From NCBI RefSeq assembly GCF_900094735.1, contig NZ_FMBM01000002.1, positions 1,798,001-1,862,000 of the forward strand: DNA of 64,000 bases, written 5' to 3'. The notes below the pieces were generated by a model that saw only the letters and a program-made list of their open reading frames with translations, was not told the DNA's origin and searched no databases. Positions within the stretch are counted from its first letter, which is position 1; each line of letters begins with the position of its first letter. Positions 1-9,054 of this stretch are shown in pieces. A program made the translations under genes and the position numbers. Origin of the DNA: Saliniramus fredricksonii (GTDB lineage: Bacteria; Pseudomonadota; Alphaproteobacteria; Rhizobiales; Beijerinckiaceae).

Positions 1-83
1 GCCTTTTCGAACGGCAAGGCTGCAATATCGGCATGGTCCGCGTTGGCGCGCGTGTCGTTCTGGGCCGTGTTCTGCTTGCTCAT
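1..83 (-). CDS. xseB: Exodeoxyribonuclease VII small subunit, 5' end only (cut by window edge)
   Basis: An ATG at 81-83 on the minus strand opens a frame that runs out of the window. Only 27 full codons are visible: a short polar, Asn/Asp-rich N-terminus followed by DIAALPFEKA. In alphaproteobacterial XseB a segment of this kind (D-I-x-x-L-x-F-E) directly precedes the ELE-xIVxxLE helix. XseB is the small subunit that assembles in several copies on XseA to form the single-strand-specific exonuclease VII. The identification rests on this short motif, so it is an inference; the sequence beyond position 1 would decide it. Confidence 0.55.
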   Translation of the reverse strand, partial: MSKQNTAQNDTRANADHADIAALPFEK

Positions 84-175
84 CGATCGATCCGTCTGCT
101 CGGTGGCGGGCTGCGCGAGGCGCAGGCACAATCAAGCAGGTTCGCGCCGATCTGACCAGCCCCCGGTCGCGCCGA

Positions 176-1156
176 TCAGGCTGCGATTTCCGCAGCGCGT
201 GCCTCCGCGATCAGCCGGTCGAGCATCGGATCGATATGGCGTGCCTCGCGCGTGAGGAAATGCAGCAATTCGCGCTGCGCGTTGCAGATCTTGCCGTTGC
301 GCCGGATACGCCCCTTGAGCCATTGCGCCTCCTCGGCGCAAACGACCTCGTCGCCGAAAGCCGTGGCCTGGCTGCTCGCAACCGGCGGTGTCGTGCGCGT
401 GCCGAACATGCTGCGCAGGATCGAGCCGATACCGCTGCTCAACGAACGGCTCTCGTCCAGCCAGGTCTCGCGCCGGCGCGCCTCGTCCGGACAAGGCGCA
501 TGCCGGCCAATGCCGCACAGGACGTGATTGCCGACGGCGCGCGCGAAGAGATCGGCGAAGGCGGGATCATTCCCGGCATCCGCCGTCGCATCGGCGATAT
601 CGAACAAAACCTCCGCCTCGGCCCGGGAGACGGCACCGAATCCCTCGCTGCTCGCGACAAAGAGCACCCGACGCAATGCCTCCACATCCGCCTTCGTCAC
701 GATACCCGGCGCATGCTGCTCACCGGTCACGGAGGCGCCGTCACCGCTGAGCACGACATCGGCCACGAGCTTCAGGCCGAAGGCGGCGAGGCAGTCGGGG
801 ACCCGGCGCGCGCGCTCCATCACGCGCAGGAGCGTCTCGAATTCGGTCTTGAGAAGCACATGGCCGGCTTCCATGATCCGATCCATGAACCAGCGCGCGT
901 TTTCATCGGAAAGATAGCCCGGCGGGCTGACCTGGTGCACGAGCAATTCGGTGATCGCCTCGGCGAAGAACTGGTGCCATTCGCGGCAGCCCGCATCGCC
1001 GATCTTCCCGGCAATGGCGAAGAGCTCCCCGCCCTCGCGCAGGGAGATGGCGTTATCCGCGAAATAGTGTCGCCGCAGGGCAAGAACGTCCTGCGGGCTC
1101 AGATCGGGCCGGGCCAGAGCGGCCATGTCTGGCGGAACGGTCACGGACGTGGACAT
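176..1156 (-). CDS. Uncharacterised protein with two copies of a helical TerB-like domain
   Basis: A 326-residue soluble, acidic, alpha-helical protein with no signal peptide or membrane segment. Residues about 15-80 (SPQDVLALRRHYF ... GELFAIAGKIGD ... FFAEAITELLV) and about 155-220 (TKADVEALRRVLF ... EVLFDIADATAD ... FADLFARAVGNHVL) look like two copies of one repeat. The helical pattern with a central ELFxIA element recalls the TerB/DjlA fold, but this is a weak impression. The small protein at 2917-3171 is a single copy of the same domain, so the two proteins belong together. I chose the ATG at 1156 because GAGG lies about 8 bases upstream; an ATG at 1174 has no ribosome binding site. Function unknown. 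Confidence 0.7.
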   Translation of the reverse strand: MSTSVTVPPDMAALARPDLSPQDVLALRRHYFADNAISLREGGELFAIAGKIGDAGCREWHQFFAEAITELLVHQVSPPGYLSDENARWFMDRIMEAGHVLLKTEFETLLRVMERARRVPDCLAAFGLKLVADVVLSGDGASVTGEQHAPGIVTKADVEALRRVLFVASSEGFGAVSRAEAEVLFDIADATADAGNDPAFADLFARAVGNHVLCGIGRHAPCPDEARRRETWLDESRSLSSGIGSILRSMFGTRTTPPVASSQATAFGDEVVCAEEAQWLKGRIRRNGKICNAQRELLHFLTREARHIDPMLDRLIAEARAAEIAA

Positions 1157-1223
1157 CGCTGGAACCTCGTGCATCGCGTCATATCGAGATGACCGATGAT
1201 TGCACGAAGCTCTTACGATCCCC

Positions 1224-2744
1224 TTAAGTCATGGCCATGCCCGGCACGATCAGGTTCATGTCGCGCAAGCGCTGCTGGAGCGGATCGCCTGCCGGGAGCC
1301 TGTCCCTGACCTCGACCCCGCCGTTACGCAGATCGTCGCGGTAAAGCATCTCGGCTGTGAATGCGAGCTGTTCATGCGGATTCCTGGTGTATTTGTCGAA
1401 GGAAACATTTCTGGGATCCAGATAGAGCGGAAGATTGGCCCGGAGCATGAACTGCTCTTGGGTGATCTCACCATCCCGGAACATATCAGCGGCCTTGTTG
1501 ATCGGGATATGGGACAGTTCGCGTTCCCACAAGGCATGCGTCGCCTCATGCAGAACGAGCGATGTCATCTTGGCGAAATTCGGGTGAGCGGTGTCATGCA
1601 CATTGACGACAACTGTTTCGTTTCTGCTGTCGTAATATCCGCCGATCCCGAAACCTTTGTTATCACGCGGCATGGAAACAGTCCCGAATTCGACCGTGTC
1701 AGGCACGTTCAGGATATGGCTGATGGTCTTCCAGACATCGCGTGCAGCCTGCGTGCGTTGCTCGGGGCTGTAATTGTCCCAGTTCTGCGCATGTTCGATG
1801 AATGCCGTGTCTTCGAAGAAGGCTTCAGCCGCCGTCGTCGCGTAATCGTTCAAGCGATGCGTCGTCTTGTCGGTAAGACGAAAATCATCATAGATCTTGC
1901 TCAACGCGGCAATATCGCTTTGGCCAAGGGAATTGCCGTAATTGCTGCCCTTCAGAATGTCGTCGACGGCTTCGACGGTGGCGAGTTCGTCCTTGTCGAT
2001 ACCGGATGAGGGCGCCCCGGCGCCCGGCGCGGGGACGGGCTCGGGCACAGGTTCCGGCTTGGGCTTCGGCTCCGGCGCAGGAGCGGGTGTCGGTGTCGTA
2101 ATCGGGGCAGGCTCCGGCTTGGGCTCGGGCTTGGGCTCGGGCTTCGGCTCGGGCTTCGGCTCGGGCTTGGGCTCAGGCTTGGGCCTGGGCGCAGGTGCCG
2201 GCTCGGGCGTCGGTCTCGGAGTTGGTGCCGGCTCGGGCTTCGGCTCGGACGCGGGTGGCGCCGTGCCCTGCGAGGGCTTGTCCGTCGATGGTCTGTCGAC
2301 GGGCTGCTGCGGGAGGCGCACGGGCGGTTCGAACGGTGGCGTTTGGGACGATGACCGTGGCTCTATCCGGATATGCCGAACATGTTTTTCGGAGAAGCCG
2401 ACCTGGGAGAAGCCGGGGGAGAAGCCGCCTTGGGAGAAGCCGACCTGGGAGAAGCCGCCTGGAAGAAGGTTGGCGAGCGAAAACTGCTGGAATTGCTGCT
2501 CGGCTCTTTGCATGAACCGTTCAATGAGACCCGAGAGCGCGCCGGAACTTCCGAAGCCTCCGAGCCCTCGGAGCAGATTGTGCGAATCGCTGAGTGCGAT
2601 GGTCGGCGCACTTTGTGGCGTCCTCTGAGCGAATGTCTGCACTCCCGCGCCGCGCCCCTGCAACGAGAAAGGAACTCCGACCTCACTGGGCGGCTGACCA
2701 GAACCAAAGCTGACTTGGACACGCTGCGAGAATTGAACGCTCAT
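1224..2744 (-). CDS. Putative HExxH zinc metallopeptidase with proline-rich linker
   Basis: A 506-residue protein in three parts. The N-terminal ~135 residues are Gln/Phe/Gly-rich and contain repeats of the type [12 protein letters not shown]. Residues about 140-260 form a disordered Pro/Lys/Glu linker with many KPEP units. The C-terminal ~240 residues are folded and carry [10 protein letters not shown] with HEATH at about 399-403, followed ~60 residues later by NPHEQLAFT. The HExxH pair plus a downstream Glu is the ligand layout of gluzincins; toxins such as anthrax lethal factor have a comparable spacing. The C-terminal domain is clearly paralogous to that of the protein at 3285-5423 (shared AQNW-NYS, HExx[10 protein letters not shown]). 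No Sec signal is visible, so any export would use another route. Start chosen at MSVQF; an upstream ATG at 2786 lies in the AT-rich region. Confidence 0.7.
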   Translation of the reverse strand: MSVQFSQRVQVSFGSGQPPSEVGVPFSLQGRGAGVQTFAQRTPQSAPTIALSDSHNLLRGLGGFGSSGALSGLIERFMQRAEQQFQQFSLANLLPGGFSQVGFSQGGFSPGFSQVGFSEKHVRHIRIEPRSSSQTPPFEPPVRLPQQPVDRPSTDKPSQGTAPPASEPKPEPAPTPRPTPEPAPAPRPKPEPKPEPKPEPKPEPKPEPKPEPAPITTPTPAPAPEPKPKPEPVPEPVPAPGAGAPSSGIDKDELATVEAVDDILKGSNYGNSLGQSDIAALSKIYDDFRLTDKTTHRLNDYATTAAEAFFEDTAFIEHAQNWDNYSPEQRTQAARDVWKTISHILNVPDTVEFGTVSMPRDNKGFGIGGYYDSRNETVVVNVHDTAHPNFAKMTSLVLHEATHALWERELSHIPINKAADMFRDGEITQEQFMLRANLPLYLDPRNVSFDKYTRNPHEQLAFTAEMLYRDDLRNGGVEVRDRLPAGDPLQQRLRDMNLIVPGMAMT

Positions 2745-2865
2745 TGGATAAACCTCACTATAATTCAAAAGAATACTAACTAACAATTAAACATAAATCA
2801 ACATATTTAAAATGATTATTTTATATATAAATTTATATTTTATATAATTTTTAAGCATTGTTGCA
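2745..2865. promoter_or_regulatory. Extremely AT-rich upstream region of the first metallopeptidase gene
   Basis: About 120 bases made almost only of A and T, with several TATATA-like runs, in a chromosome that is otherwise GC-rich. It lies directly upstream of the minus-strand peptidase gene. A region of the same kind precedes the paralogous gene at 5424-5560. Such tracts are typical binding sites for xenogeneic silencers (MucR/Ros or H-NS type) and also supply easily melted promoters. Which of these applies is not visible in the sequence. Confidence 0.5.
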
Positions 2866-2916
2866 GACTATATGCAACGGTGGGCCTTCTATTCCGGGCC
2901 CGCCGTCCACTCGTCC

Positions 2917-3171
2917 TCACCCCGGCGCTTGCGAACGCAACGGCGAGAATCCGCGCATCAGGAAGGCCGCCATGGTCTCGCTCAGGAAGGCCTTGAATTC
3001 CGGCCCGCCGCGATCGCCGACACGGGCGGCGATTTCGAAAAGCTCGTTGCTCTTCTGCGCATTGATACCCGCTTCGATGCTGTAATGTGCCCGCAACTGC
3101 GCGAGCGTCTCTTGCGTGATGGGCCCTTCGATCAGTTCGGCGATCTCGTCGGGAAGTGTGATGTTGCTCAT
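2917..3171 (-). CDS. Small protein: single copy of the helical domain of the 326-residue protein
   Basis: An 84-residue protein starting at ATG 3171 with AGGAAAGGA a few bases upstream. Its sequence (LPDEIAELIEG ... LAQLRAHYSIEAGINAQ, NELFEIAARVGD, FLSETMAAFLMRGFSP) aligns over nearly its whole length with the first domain of the protein at 176-1156. It is therefore a standalone version of that domain. It sits between the two metallopeptidase genes in the same orientation, which suggests a shared role such as partner, inhibitor or regulator. That role is inference from position only. Confidence 0.7.
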   Translation of the reverse strand: MSNITLPDEIAELIEGPITQETLAQLRAHYSIEAGINAQKSNELFEIAARVGDRGGPEFKAFLSETMAAFLMRGFSPLRSQAPG

Positions 3172-3284
3172 GCCTGATCCTTTCCTGTCATGTACCGGCC
3201 TGCACGATTTATGCAGGTTACGCAGTTTATGATTGCGCTCCGGTGAACAGGGCGACGAGATGGCCGCCATGTTCACCGATCACA

Positions 3285-5423
3285 TCACGCAAAGCCGTGT
3301 TGCTGCATGTTGACGAAGAGTGGGTTGCCGCTCTCGATCACACGCTCATGATCGTAGCCGGCATCAATGATCGCCTGGTCGAAGAGATACTGTCCCGTAA
3401 AGGCCAGCTGCTCATGCGGGTTGAGCGTGTAGTTCACCAGACCATGCTGCTCTTCCGAGATATAGAGAGGTGGAAAGACATTCAGATGCGTCAATGCCTG
3501 CGCATATGTCAAATCGCCATTCTCAAGCAATGCCGGAACATCGTCAGTAGCAACATCTGCGGTATCTTGATAATACGAAGCGTGAACGATTTCATGGAAC
3601 ACGGTCGTCATCACTTCCGGAAATGTTTCATGAACCTCCGAATTGACGTTCACGCTCAGCGAATTATCATCCGGATTGTAGTGCCCGTGGCTGACCATCC
3701 CTGAATCTGTGGGTGGTGTATTGTAGAAATTGATCGGAGTCTCCAGCCCCAGATCGTCACGGATACCCTCGAAGAACGCCGTTATGGCTCCCTGGCGCTC
3801 CTCGTCGGAATAATTCGCCCAGTTCTGTGCATGTGTGGCGAAGTCCTGCCCTTCCGTCGCGAACATCCGGGTGGCGGCATTCTGGGCCATTGTCTGCAGA
3901 TTCGTCAGCTCCGCCGGTGACAGGCGGAAACTGTTGTAGATCTCAACGACACGGGTCGCTTCGGCTTCGCTGGGCGATTCATTGCCGACGAGACCGCTCA
4001 GGAACCGGATATTATCGACTTGCTGCGTGGAATCGAGTTCGACCGGCTGCGTGTCGGTCTCGCCACCTGATCCGGTCTCACCTGATCCGGTCTCACCTGA
4101 TCCGGTCTCACCTGATCCGCTTTCACCGCCACCGTCAGCGCCGGTGTCGTCGCCGGCCTCTCCCGTGCCCGCATCGGAATCGGTTGCATCATTTCCCGAC
4201 TCGCCCGCATTTTCGCCGGCATCGACCCAATCGCTCCCGTCGCTGTTGGCGCTATCTTCGGTTGTAGCGTCATCTGTGTGATCGCTGTCGGCGCCATCGT
4301 CGGCTGTCGCGTCATCTGTCTGATCGCTCTCGCCGGCCTCTTCGGCAGCGCCGGTATTCTCGCTGCCGCTTCCCGCATTGACCCAGTCGCTGGTGCCGCC
4401 ATCGCCGGAAGCAGAATCGCTCGTCGTATCGTCGTCGCCGGCATTCTGCGATCCGCCACCCACAGGCGAACCGGTTTCACCATTGGCCCAGCCCATCCCG
4501 GCACCCTGGGCGTCGGATCCGTTCGTCGTGCCGTTGCCGCCGGGCTTCTGCGATCCGCCACCCACAGGCGAACCGGTTTCACCATTGGCCCAGCCCATCC
4601 CGGCACCCTGGGCGCCAGAACCGCTCGTCGTATCGTCGTCGCCGGCATTCTGCGATCCGCCGCCGACGGGCGAACCGGTTTCACCATTGGCCCAGCCCAT
4701 CCCGGCACCCTGGGCGCCAGAACCGCTCGTTGTATCGTCGTCGCCGGCATTCTGCGATCCGCCGCCGACGGGCGAACCGGTTTCACCATTGGCCCAGCCC
4801 ATCCCGGCACCCTGGGCGCCGGATCCGTTCGTCGTGCCGGACGGGTTGCCCGCCGCCCAATTGGCCGAACCGGATGCCGTATCTTTCGGCGCGTTGGTCG
4901 ACGCCGCGCCGGAATTGGCCCAGGACCAGTCCGCAACGGGCTTCGCCGGCGGCGGCGCGGGTCTGACCTCCGGTGAGTTGCGGGGAGTCCATTGCGGCGC
5001 CGATTGGGTCGGCATCTGATGCGGCGCGTGCGAGGATCCCCAGACGGCTCCCCCCCATGCCCGATCGGAGCCCGGAGTGCTCCATGACGTTCCACCGTTC
5101 CAGCTCGGCGCGGGCGGGGACTGATGGTTGCCGCTCACGACGGACGGCCCGCGCGCGCCCCACTTGTTCCCGCCACCAGCATGCGCCTGATCATCTGCGA
5201 AGGCGGGGGCACCCGTGCCGCGACCGCCCCAGCTGCGGGTATCGGTATTGCCGCCGGAGTTACCCCACTTGTTGCCGGCCTGGAAACCGGAATTGTCGCT
5301 GGCGACAGACGGGCCACGTGCGCCCCAGCTCTGAACCTGCGCGTTCGTCGAAAAGCCCTGCGCCTGGTTCGGCGCGCCTGCGCTTCGCCATACATTTGAA
5401 TTAGGAAAGCTATGGAAGTTCAT
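3285..5423 (-). CDS. Putative HExxH zinc metallopeptidase with long Gly/Ser/Asp repeat region
   Basis: A 712-residue protein. Residues 1-220 are Trp/Gly/Asn/Ser-rich and low-complexity. Then come four 34-residue repeats (GAGMGWANGETGSPVGGGSQ core, encoded by 102-bp DNA units), an acidic Asp/Thr-rich stretch and a GSGET pentapeptide repeat. The last ~210 residues form the catalytic-type domain: VFHEIVHASYY with HEIVH at about 610-614, and NPHEQLAFT downstream, matching the paralogue at 1224-2744. The start at 5423 has AGGAG about 11 bases upstream; a start at 5468 would add an unlikely N-terminus. No Sec signal is seen. The repeat-rich stalk plus C-terminal peptidase layout suggests a surface or secreted effector, but neither export nor substrate can be read from the sequence. 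Confidence 0.7.
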   Translation of the reverse strand: MNFHSFPNSNVWRSAGAPNQAQGFSTNAQVQSWGARGPSVASDNSGFQAGNKWGNSGGNTDTRSWGGRGTGAPAFADDQAHAGGGNKWGARGPSVVSGNHQSPPAPSWNGGTSWSTPGSDRAWGGAVWGSSHAPHQMPTQSAPQWTPRNSPEVRPAPPPAKPVADWSWANSGAASTNAPKDTASGSANWAAGNPSGTTNGSGAQGAGMGWANGETGSPVGGGSQNAGDDDTTSGSGAQGAGMGWANGETGSPVGGGSQNAGDDDTTSGSGAQGAGMGWANGETGSPVGGGSQKPGGNGTTNGSDAQGAGMGWANGETGSPVGGGSQNAGDDDTTSDSASGDGGTSDWVNAGSGSENTGAAEEAGESDQTDDATADDGADSDHTDDATTEDSANSDGSDWVDAGENAGESGNDATDSDAGTGEAGDDTGADGGGESGSGETGSGETGSGETGSGGETDTQPVELDSTQQVDNIRFLSGLVGNESPSEAEATRVVEIYNSFRLSPAELTNLQTMAQNAATRMFATEGQDFATHAQNWANYSDEERQGAITAFFEGIRDDLGLETPINFYNTPPTDSGMVSHGHYNPDDNSLSVNVNSEVHETFPEVMTTVFHEIVHASYYQDTADVATDDVPALLENGDLTYAQALTHLNVFPPLYISEEQHGLVNYTLNPHEQLAFTGQYLFDQAIIDAGYDHERVIESGNPLFVNMQQHGFA
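4066..4125. repeat. 15-bp tandem repeat (4 units)
   Basis: Four head-to-tail copies of CCTGATCCGGTCTCA, the last slightly diverged, inside the peptidase gene. The period is a multiple of three, so it encodes a pentapeptide repeat GSGET. Slippage here would change protein length without breaking the frame. Confidence 0.9.
4441..4848. repeat. 102-bp tandem repeat (4 units)
   Basis: Four near-identical 102-bp units beginning at about 4441, 4543, 4645 and 4747. Each encodes 34 residues with the core GMGWANGETGSPVGGG. Units differ mainly in the final QNAGDDDTTS or QKPGGNGTTN segment. The period keeps the reading frame, as in repeat-stalk surface proteins. Confidence 0.9.
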
Positions 5424-5560
5424 GACACGCCTCACTCCTGAATTACTAAAATACATATATAAAATCACAGAGCATCTATCAAGAACTTTTAAATAATTTT
5501 AAATGATAATTAACTATATTACTTATTCCAACTCAAGTTGAGGCAAAGCTTTTGTTAAGG
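5424..5560. promoter_or_regulatory. AT-rich upstream region of the second metallopeptidase gene
   Basis: From about 5440 to 5530 the sequence is strongly AT-rich, with TTTAAATAATTTTAAA-like palindromic stretches, again in sharp contrast to the GC-rich surroundings. It parallels 2745-2865 in front of the paralogous gene, so the two genes probably share a regulator that recognises AT-rich DNA. Confidence 0.45.
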
Positions 5561-5600
5561 TTAACGTGGTCCTTCCCTCTGCCCGCTCGCACCTGCGCCC

Positions 5601-5635
5601 CAAACGCAAAAGACCCGGCACAGAGGCCGGGTCTT
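5601..5635 (-). terminator. Rho-independent terminator of pccB
   Basis: A perfect 10-bp stem, AAGACCCGGC at 5610-5619 and GCCGGGTCTT at 5626-5635, with a 6-base loop. Read on the minus strand it is followed by TTTTGCGTTTG. It lies about 45 bases beyond the pccB stop codon. Confidence 0.85.
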
Positions 5636-5680
5636 CAGGATCGTTCAGGTGACCGGATGCGGTGGCGCACCCGATTTGGC

Positions 5681-7213
5681 TCATAATGGAAGATTATCGT
5701 GCTTCTTCCAGGGCCGCTCGGTTTCCTTCTCGCGCAGCATGGCGAGCGCCCGGGCGAGACGCCGGCGGGTCGAGCGCGGCATGATCACCTCGTCGATATA
5801 GCCCTTCTCGGCCGCGACGAAGGGCGACATGAAGCGGTCCTCGTATTCCTGCGTGCGCGCGGCGATCTTCTCGGGATTGTCGAGATCGGCGCGGAAGATG
5901 ATCTCGACGGCGCCCTTGGCCCCCATCACCGCGATCTGCGCGCTCGGCCAGGCATAGTTCACGTCCCCGCCCACATGTTTCGAGGCCATCACGTCATAGG
6001 CGCCGCCGAAGGCCTTGCGGGTGATCACCGTGACGAGCGGCACCGTCGCCTCGGAATAGGCGAAAAGCAGCTTGGCCCCGTGCTTGATCAGCCCGCCATA
6101 TTCCTGCGACGTGCCGGGCAGGAAGCCGGGCACGTCCTCGAAGGTGATGATCGGGATGCTGAACGCATCGCAAAAACGCACGAACCGCGCCGCCTTGCGC
6201 GAAGCGTCGGAGTCGAGCACGCCGGCCAGCACCATCGGCTGGTTGGCGACAATCCCGACCGTGCGCCCCTCGACCCGGGCGAAGCCGGTGACGATGTTCT
6301 TCGCGTAGCTTTCCTGAATCTCGAAGAAATCGCCCTCATCGACCACCTTGGTGATCAATTCCTTGATGTCGTAGGGCATGTTCGGATTGTCGGGCACGAG
6401 CGTATCGAGGGAGGGGTCCTCGCGTGAGGGATCGTCGAAGCTCGGCCATTCCGGCACGCCGTCGAGATTGTTGGCCGGCAGGAAATCGATCAGGCGGCGC
6501 ACCTGCAGGAGCGCCTCGAGATCGTTGTCATAGGCGCCGTCCGCGACGGAGGATTTTGTGGTGTGGACCTTGGCCCCGCCGAGTTCCTCCGCCGTCACGG
6601 TTTCATTGGTGACGGTCTTCACCACATCCGGCCCGGTGACGAACATGTAGCTGGTATCGCGCACCATGAAGATGAAATCGGTCATGGCCGGAGAATAGAC
6701 GTCGCCGCCGGCGCAGGGGCCCATGATCACCGAGATCTGGGGGATCACGCCCGAGGCCACGACGTTGCGCTTGAACACCTCGCCATAGCCGCCGAGCGCC
6801 GCGACGCCCTCCTGGATGCGCGCGCCACCGGCATCGAACAGACCGATGATCGGCGCGCGCATGCGCAGCGCCATATCCTGCACCTTCATGATCTTGCGCG
6901 CATGCGCTTCCGAGAGCGAGCCGCCGAAGACGGTGAAATCCTTGGAGAAGACAAAGACCGTGCGGCCGTTCACGGTGCCCCAGCCGGTCACGACGCCGTC
7001 GCCGGGAATCTTCTGGTCCTGCATCCCGAAATCGGCGCATTGATGCTGGACGAACATGTCGAACTCCTCGAAGGAGCCGTCATCGAGCAGGAGCTCGATG
7101 CGTTCGCGGGCGGTGAGCTTGCCGCGCTTGTGCTGCGCCGCGACGCGCTTTTCGCCACCACCGGCGCGCGCCTGTTCACGCCGCTCCTCGAGCCTGTCCA
7201 GCATGTCCTTCAT
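5681..7213 (-). CDS. pccB: Propionyl-CoA carboxylase beta chain (carboxyltransferase subunit)
   Basis: A 510-residue protein matching the acyl-CoA carboxylase carboxyltransferase family over its full length. It would transfer CO2 from biotin to propionyl-CoA, giving methylmalonyl-CoA. Visible hallmarks are the N-terminal [26 protein letters not shown] and [13 protein letters not shown] in the first crotonase-fold half, and [14 protein letters not shown] and [15 protein letters not shown] in the second. The biotin-carrying PccA subunit is not nearby. A strong terminator follows. Substrate choice (propionyl rather than another acyl-CoA) follows from overall similarity and cannot be proved from sequence. 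Confidence 0.93.
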   Translation of the reverse strand: MKDMLDRLEERREQARAGGGEKRVAAQHKRGKLTARERIELLLDDGSFEEFDMFVQHQCADFGMQDQKIPGDGVVTGWGTVNGRTVFVFSKDFTVFGGSLSEAHARKIMKVQDMALRMRAPIIGLFDAGGARIQEGVAALGGYGEVFKRNVVASGVIPQISVIMGPCAGGDVYSPAMTDFIFMVRDTSYMFVTGPDVVKTVTNETVTAEELGGAKVHTTKSSVADGAYDNDLEALLQVRRLIDFLPANNLDGVPEWPSFDDPSREDPSLDTLVPDNPNMPYDIKELITKVVDEGDFFEIQESYAKNIVTGFARVEGRTVGIVANQPMVLAGVLDSDASRKAARFVRFCDAFSIPIITFEDVPGFLPGTSQEYGGLIKHGAKLLFAYSEATVPLVTVITRKAFGGAYDVMASKHVGGDVNYAWPSAQIAVMGAKGAVEIIFRADLDNPEKIAARTQEYEDRFMSPFVAAEKGYIDEVIMPRSTRRRLARALAMLREKETERPWKKHDNLPL

Positions 7214-7346
7214 CAGCCTCTGTGCCCCTGCTTGTCATCACGCCGCCCGTGCAACCGGGCGGATGCCTTGAACCCTTCGCATGGATTAGCGGAAACCGAC
7301 GGGATTCAAAAGCCCCGTTTTGCCGGCAAGAGCGTTTGGCGTGCCG

Positions 7347-8162
7347 TCAGCGCGCTTCCATCAGGCGATAGAGTTGCAAGGCCGCATCGAAATCGACCTG
7401 CCGGCGCTTGCGGCGCGCGAGCGCCTCCTCATCGGTACCCCAGAGCGATTCCTGGACATGCTCGTCCACATGCGCCGCCCGCCAGGCCGCCGCGCCGGAG
7501 AGCGCCCCGTCAGTCGTGGCGAGGCTGATCAGGGCCGAGCCGGTCAGCGTCGTCATCACGTGCAGACACGCGACGCGAAACGGACAATCATGGGCATCGA
7601 CGAGCGCCGCCACCCGCGCCAGCGCCTCGGGCGGCTGCTCAACGAAGATGATCCCGGCCGCGAGCGCGAAATGCGCCCCGTGCCGCGCACGAAAATGCGC
7701 CAGCACGGGATCCCAGGCCTCCCTTTGCCCCGCGACCAGCCCCTCGGGCTCTGCCGCGCGATAGCAGACGAGATCGGAGGCGGCGTATTTCGCGATTTCC
7801 TCGCGCACCGCCTGCATCTGCACGGCGACGCCATCGATGGCGGAGTTGGCGATCCGCGTCATCGGCATGAGGGCGGGATCGATATGCTCCTTCTGCGCCA
7901 TCCACTCGGCGACGACCGCATCCCCCACCGCGCGGCTGGGAAGCCGCAGCGGGTTCTTTGCCGGGCTGCGCGCGGGGCGCCCGTCCAGCGTCAGCACGTA
8001 GCCGCCCGGCTCCTGCGCGAGCGCAGCCGTTTCGTAGAAGCGTCTGGGCAGATTGGCGCGCATGTTGATGCGCGCCGCCGCAACGGGATCGACCGTTTTC
8101 GGGGCGCCGTCACCGCCTTCGCCCGGAACGGGCGCGAGATCATCGAGAAGATTGCGTGTCAT
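7347..8162 (-). CDS. ATP12 family F1-ATPase assembly chaperone
   Basis: A 271-residue protein of the ATP12 family, which in mitochondria and alphaproteobacteria helps the alpha subunit of F1 enter the ATP synthase. Family features are RFYETAALAQEPGGYVLTLDGRPARSPAKNPL in the first third, AEWMAQKEHIDPALMPMTRIANSAID, and the C-terminal WGTDEEALARRKRRQVDFDAA. No signal peptide, as expected for a cytosolic chaperone. It lies between pccB and an SDR gene on the same strand; the ATP synthase genes themselves are not in the window. Confidence 0.92.
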   Translation of the reverse strand: MTRNLLDDLAPVPGEGGDGAPKTVDPVAAARINMRANLPRRFYETAALAQEPGGYVLTLDGRPARSPAKNPLRLPSRAVGDAVVAEWMAQKEHIDPALMPMTRIANSAIDGVAVQMQAVREEIAKYAASDLVCYRAAEPEGLVAGQREAWDPVLAHFRARHGAHFALAAGIIFVEQPPEALARVAALVDAHDCPFRVACLHVMTTLTGSALISLATTDGALSGAAAWRAAHVDEHVQESLWGTDEEALARRKRRQVDFDAALQLYRLMEAR

Positions 8163-8204
8163 GATCGTGGTGCTTACGCGCCCAGCCTTGCCTGAAACCG
8201 GTGT

Positions 8205-8972
8205 TCAGACGTGCTGGCCGCCATTGATGTGGATTTCGGTCCCGCTGACATAGGAACTCGATTCGGTACACAGGAAATAGATCGCCTTGGCCACCTCGTC
8301 CGTCGTGCCGAGTCGGCGCATCGGGATCTGCTCCACGATCTTGTCGGTGCCGGGCGAGAGGATCGAGGTATCGATCTCGCCCGGCGAGATCGCGTTGACG
8401 CGCACACCGAGCGGGCCGAAATCCGCCGCCATCTCCCTTGTCAGCGATGCGAGCGCGGCTTTCGACGTGCCATAGGCGGAGCCCGCGAAAGGGTGCACCC
8501 GCGAGCCGGCGATGGAAGTAACGTTGACGATCGAGCCGCGCGCCCGCGCGAGCTCGGCGCTCAAGCCTTTGGCGAGCAGGATCGTGGCGAAGAAATTCAC
8601 CTGATAGACGTGCAACCAGTCCTCGAATGGCGTGTTCAGCACATTCAGCCGTCCGCCATCGGGCGCCTTCGGCGAAATACCGGCATTGTTGACGAGGGCA
8701 TGAAGCTTGCTGCCCTCGATTTCGAGACGCTGCTTCACGTCGTCGATGGCGCGCAAGGTATCGCGGGAATCGGAAAGATCGACCTGGAGATGATCCTCCG
8801 GGCCCATTTCCCAGGGGCAGTTTTCCGGGAAGGCGTGGCGCGAAGCGGTGATCACACGCCAGCCGGCAGCCGAGAAGCGCTTCACCGTGGCATGGCCGAT
8901 GCCGCGGCTGGCGCCGGTCAGCAGCATCACCCGGCGGGGTGCTTTGGTATTCGAGGCGTTGGACACGTGCAT
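8205..8972 (-). CDS. SDR family oxidoreductase
   Basis: A 255-residue classical short-chain dehydrogenase/reductase. The Rossmann cofactor motif TGASRGIG is at about residues 19-26, NNAG follows near 94, and the catalytic Ser and Tyr-x-x-x-Lys appear as VTSIAGS and YGTSK. The C-terminus ends in the usual SSYVSGTEIHINGGQHV. Substrate cannot be inferred. It lies 42 bases upstream of the ATP12 gene on the same strand and may be cotranscribed with it. Confidence 0.9.
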   Translation of the reverse strand: MHVSNASNTKAPRRVMLLTGASRGIGHATVKRFSAAGWRVITASRHAFPENCPWEMGPEDHLQVDLSDSRDTLRAIDDVKQRLEIEGSKLHALVNNAGISPKAPDGGRLNVLNTPFEDWLHVYQVNFFATILLAKGLSAELARARGSIVNVTSIAGSRVHPFAGSAYGTSKAALASLTREMAADFGPLGVRVNAISPGEIDTSILSPGTDKIVEQIPMRRLGTTDEVAKAIYFLCTESSSYVSGTEIHINGGQHV

Positions 8973-9054
8973 CGCTCCCAGGAACAGACGAAGGCGACAT
9001 TAGGCGATTTCGGGCCCCGGCGCATCGGCGAAAGCGCGCAGGGCCGCTCTTCCT

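Noticed and set aside
4441..4848. Regular repeats resembling a CRISPR array
   Set aside because: The 102-bp units are contiguous, in frame, nearly identical over their whole length and lie within a coding gene; there are no variable spacers.
5760..6427. Plus-strand frames opposite pccB with partly regular sequence
   Set aside because: These are antisense shadows of pccB without domains or ribosome binding sites.
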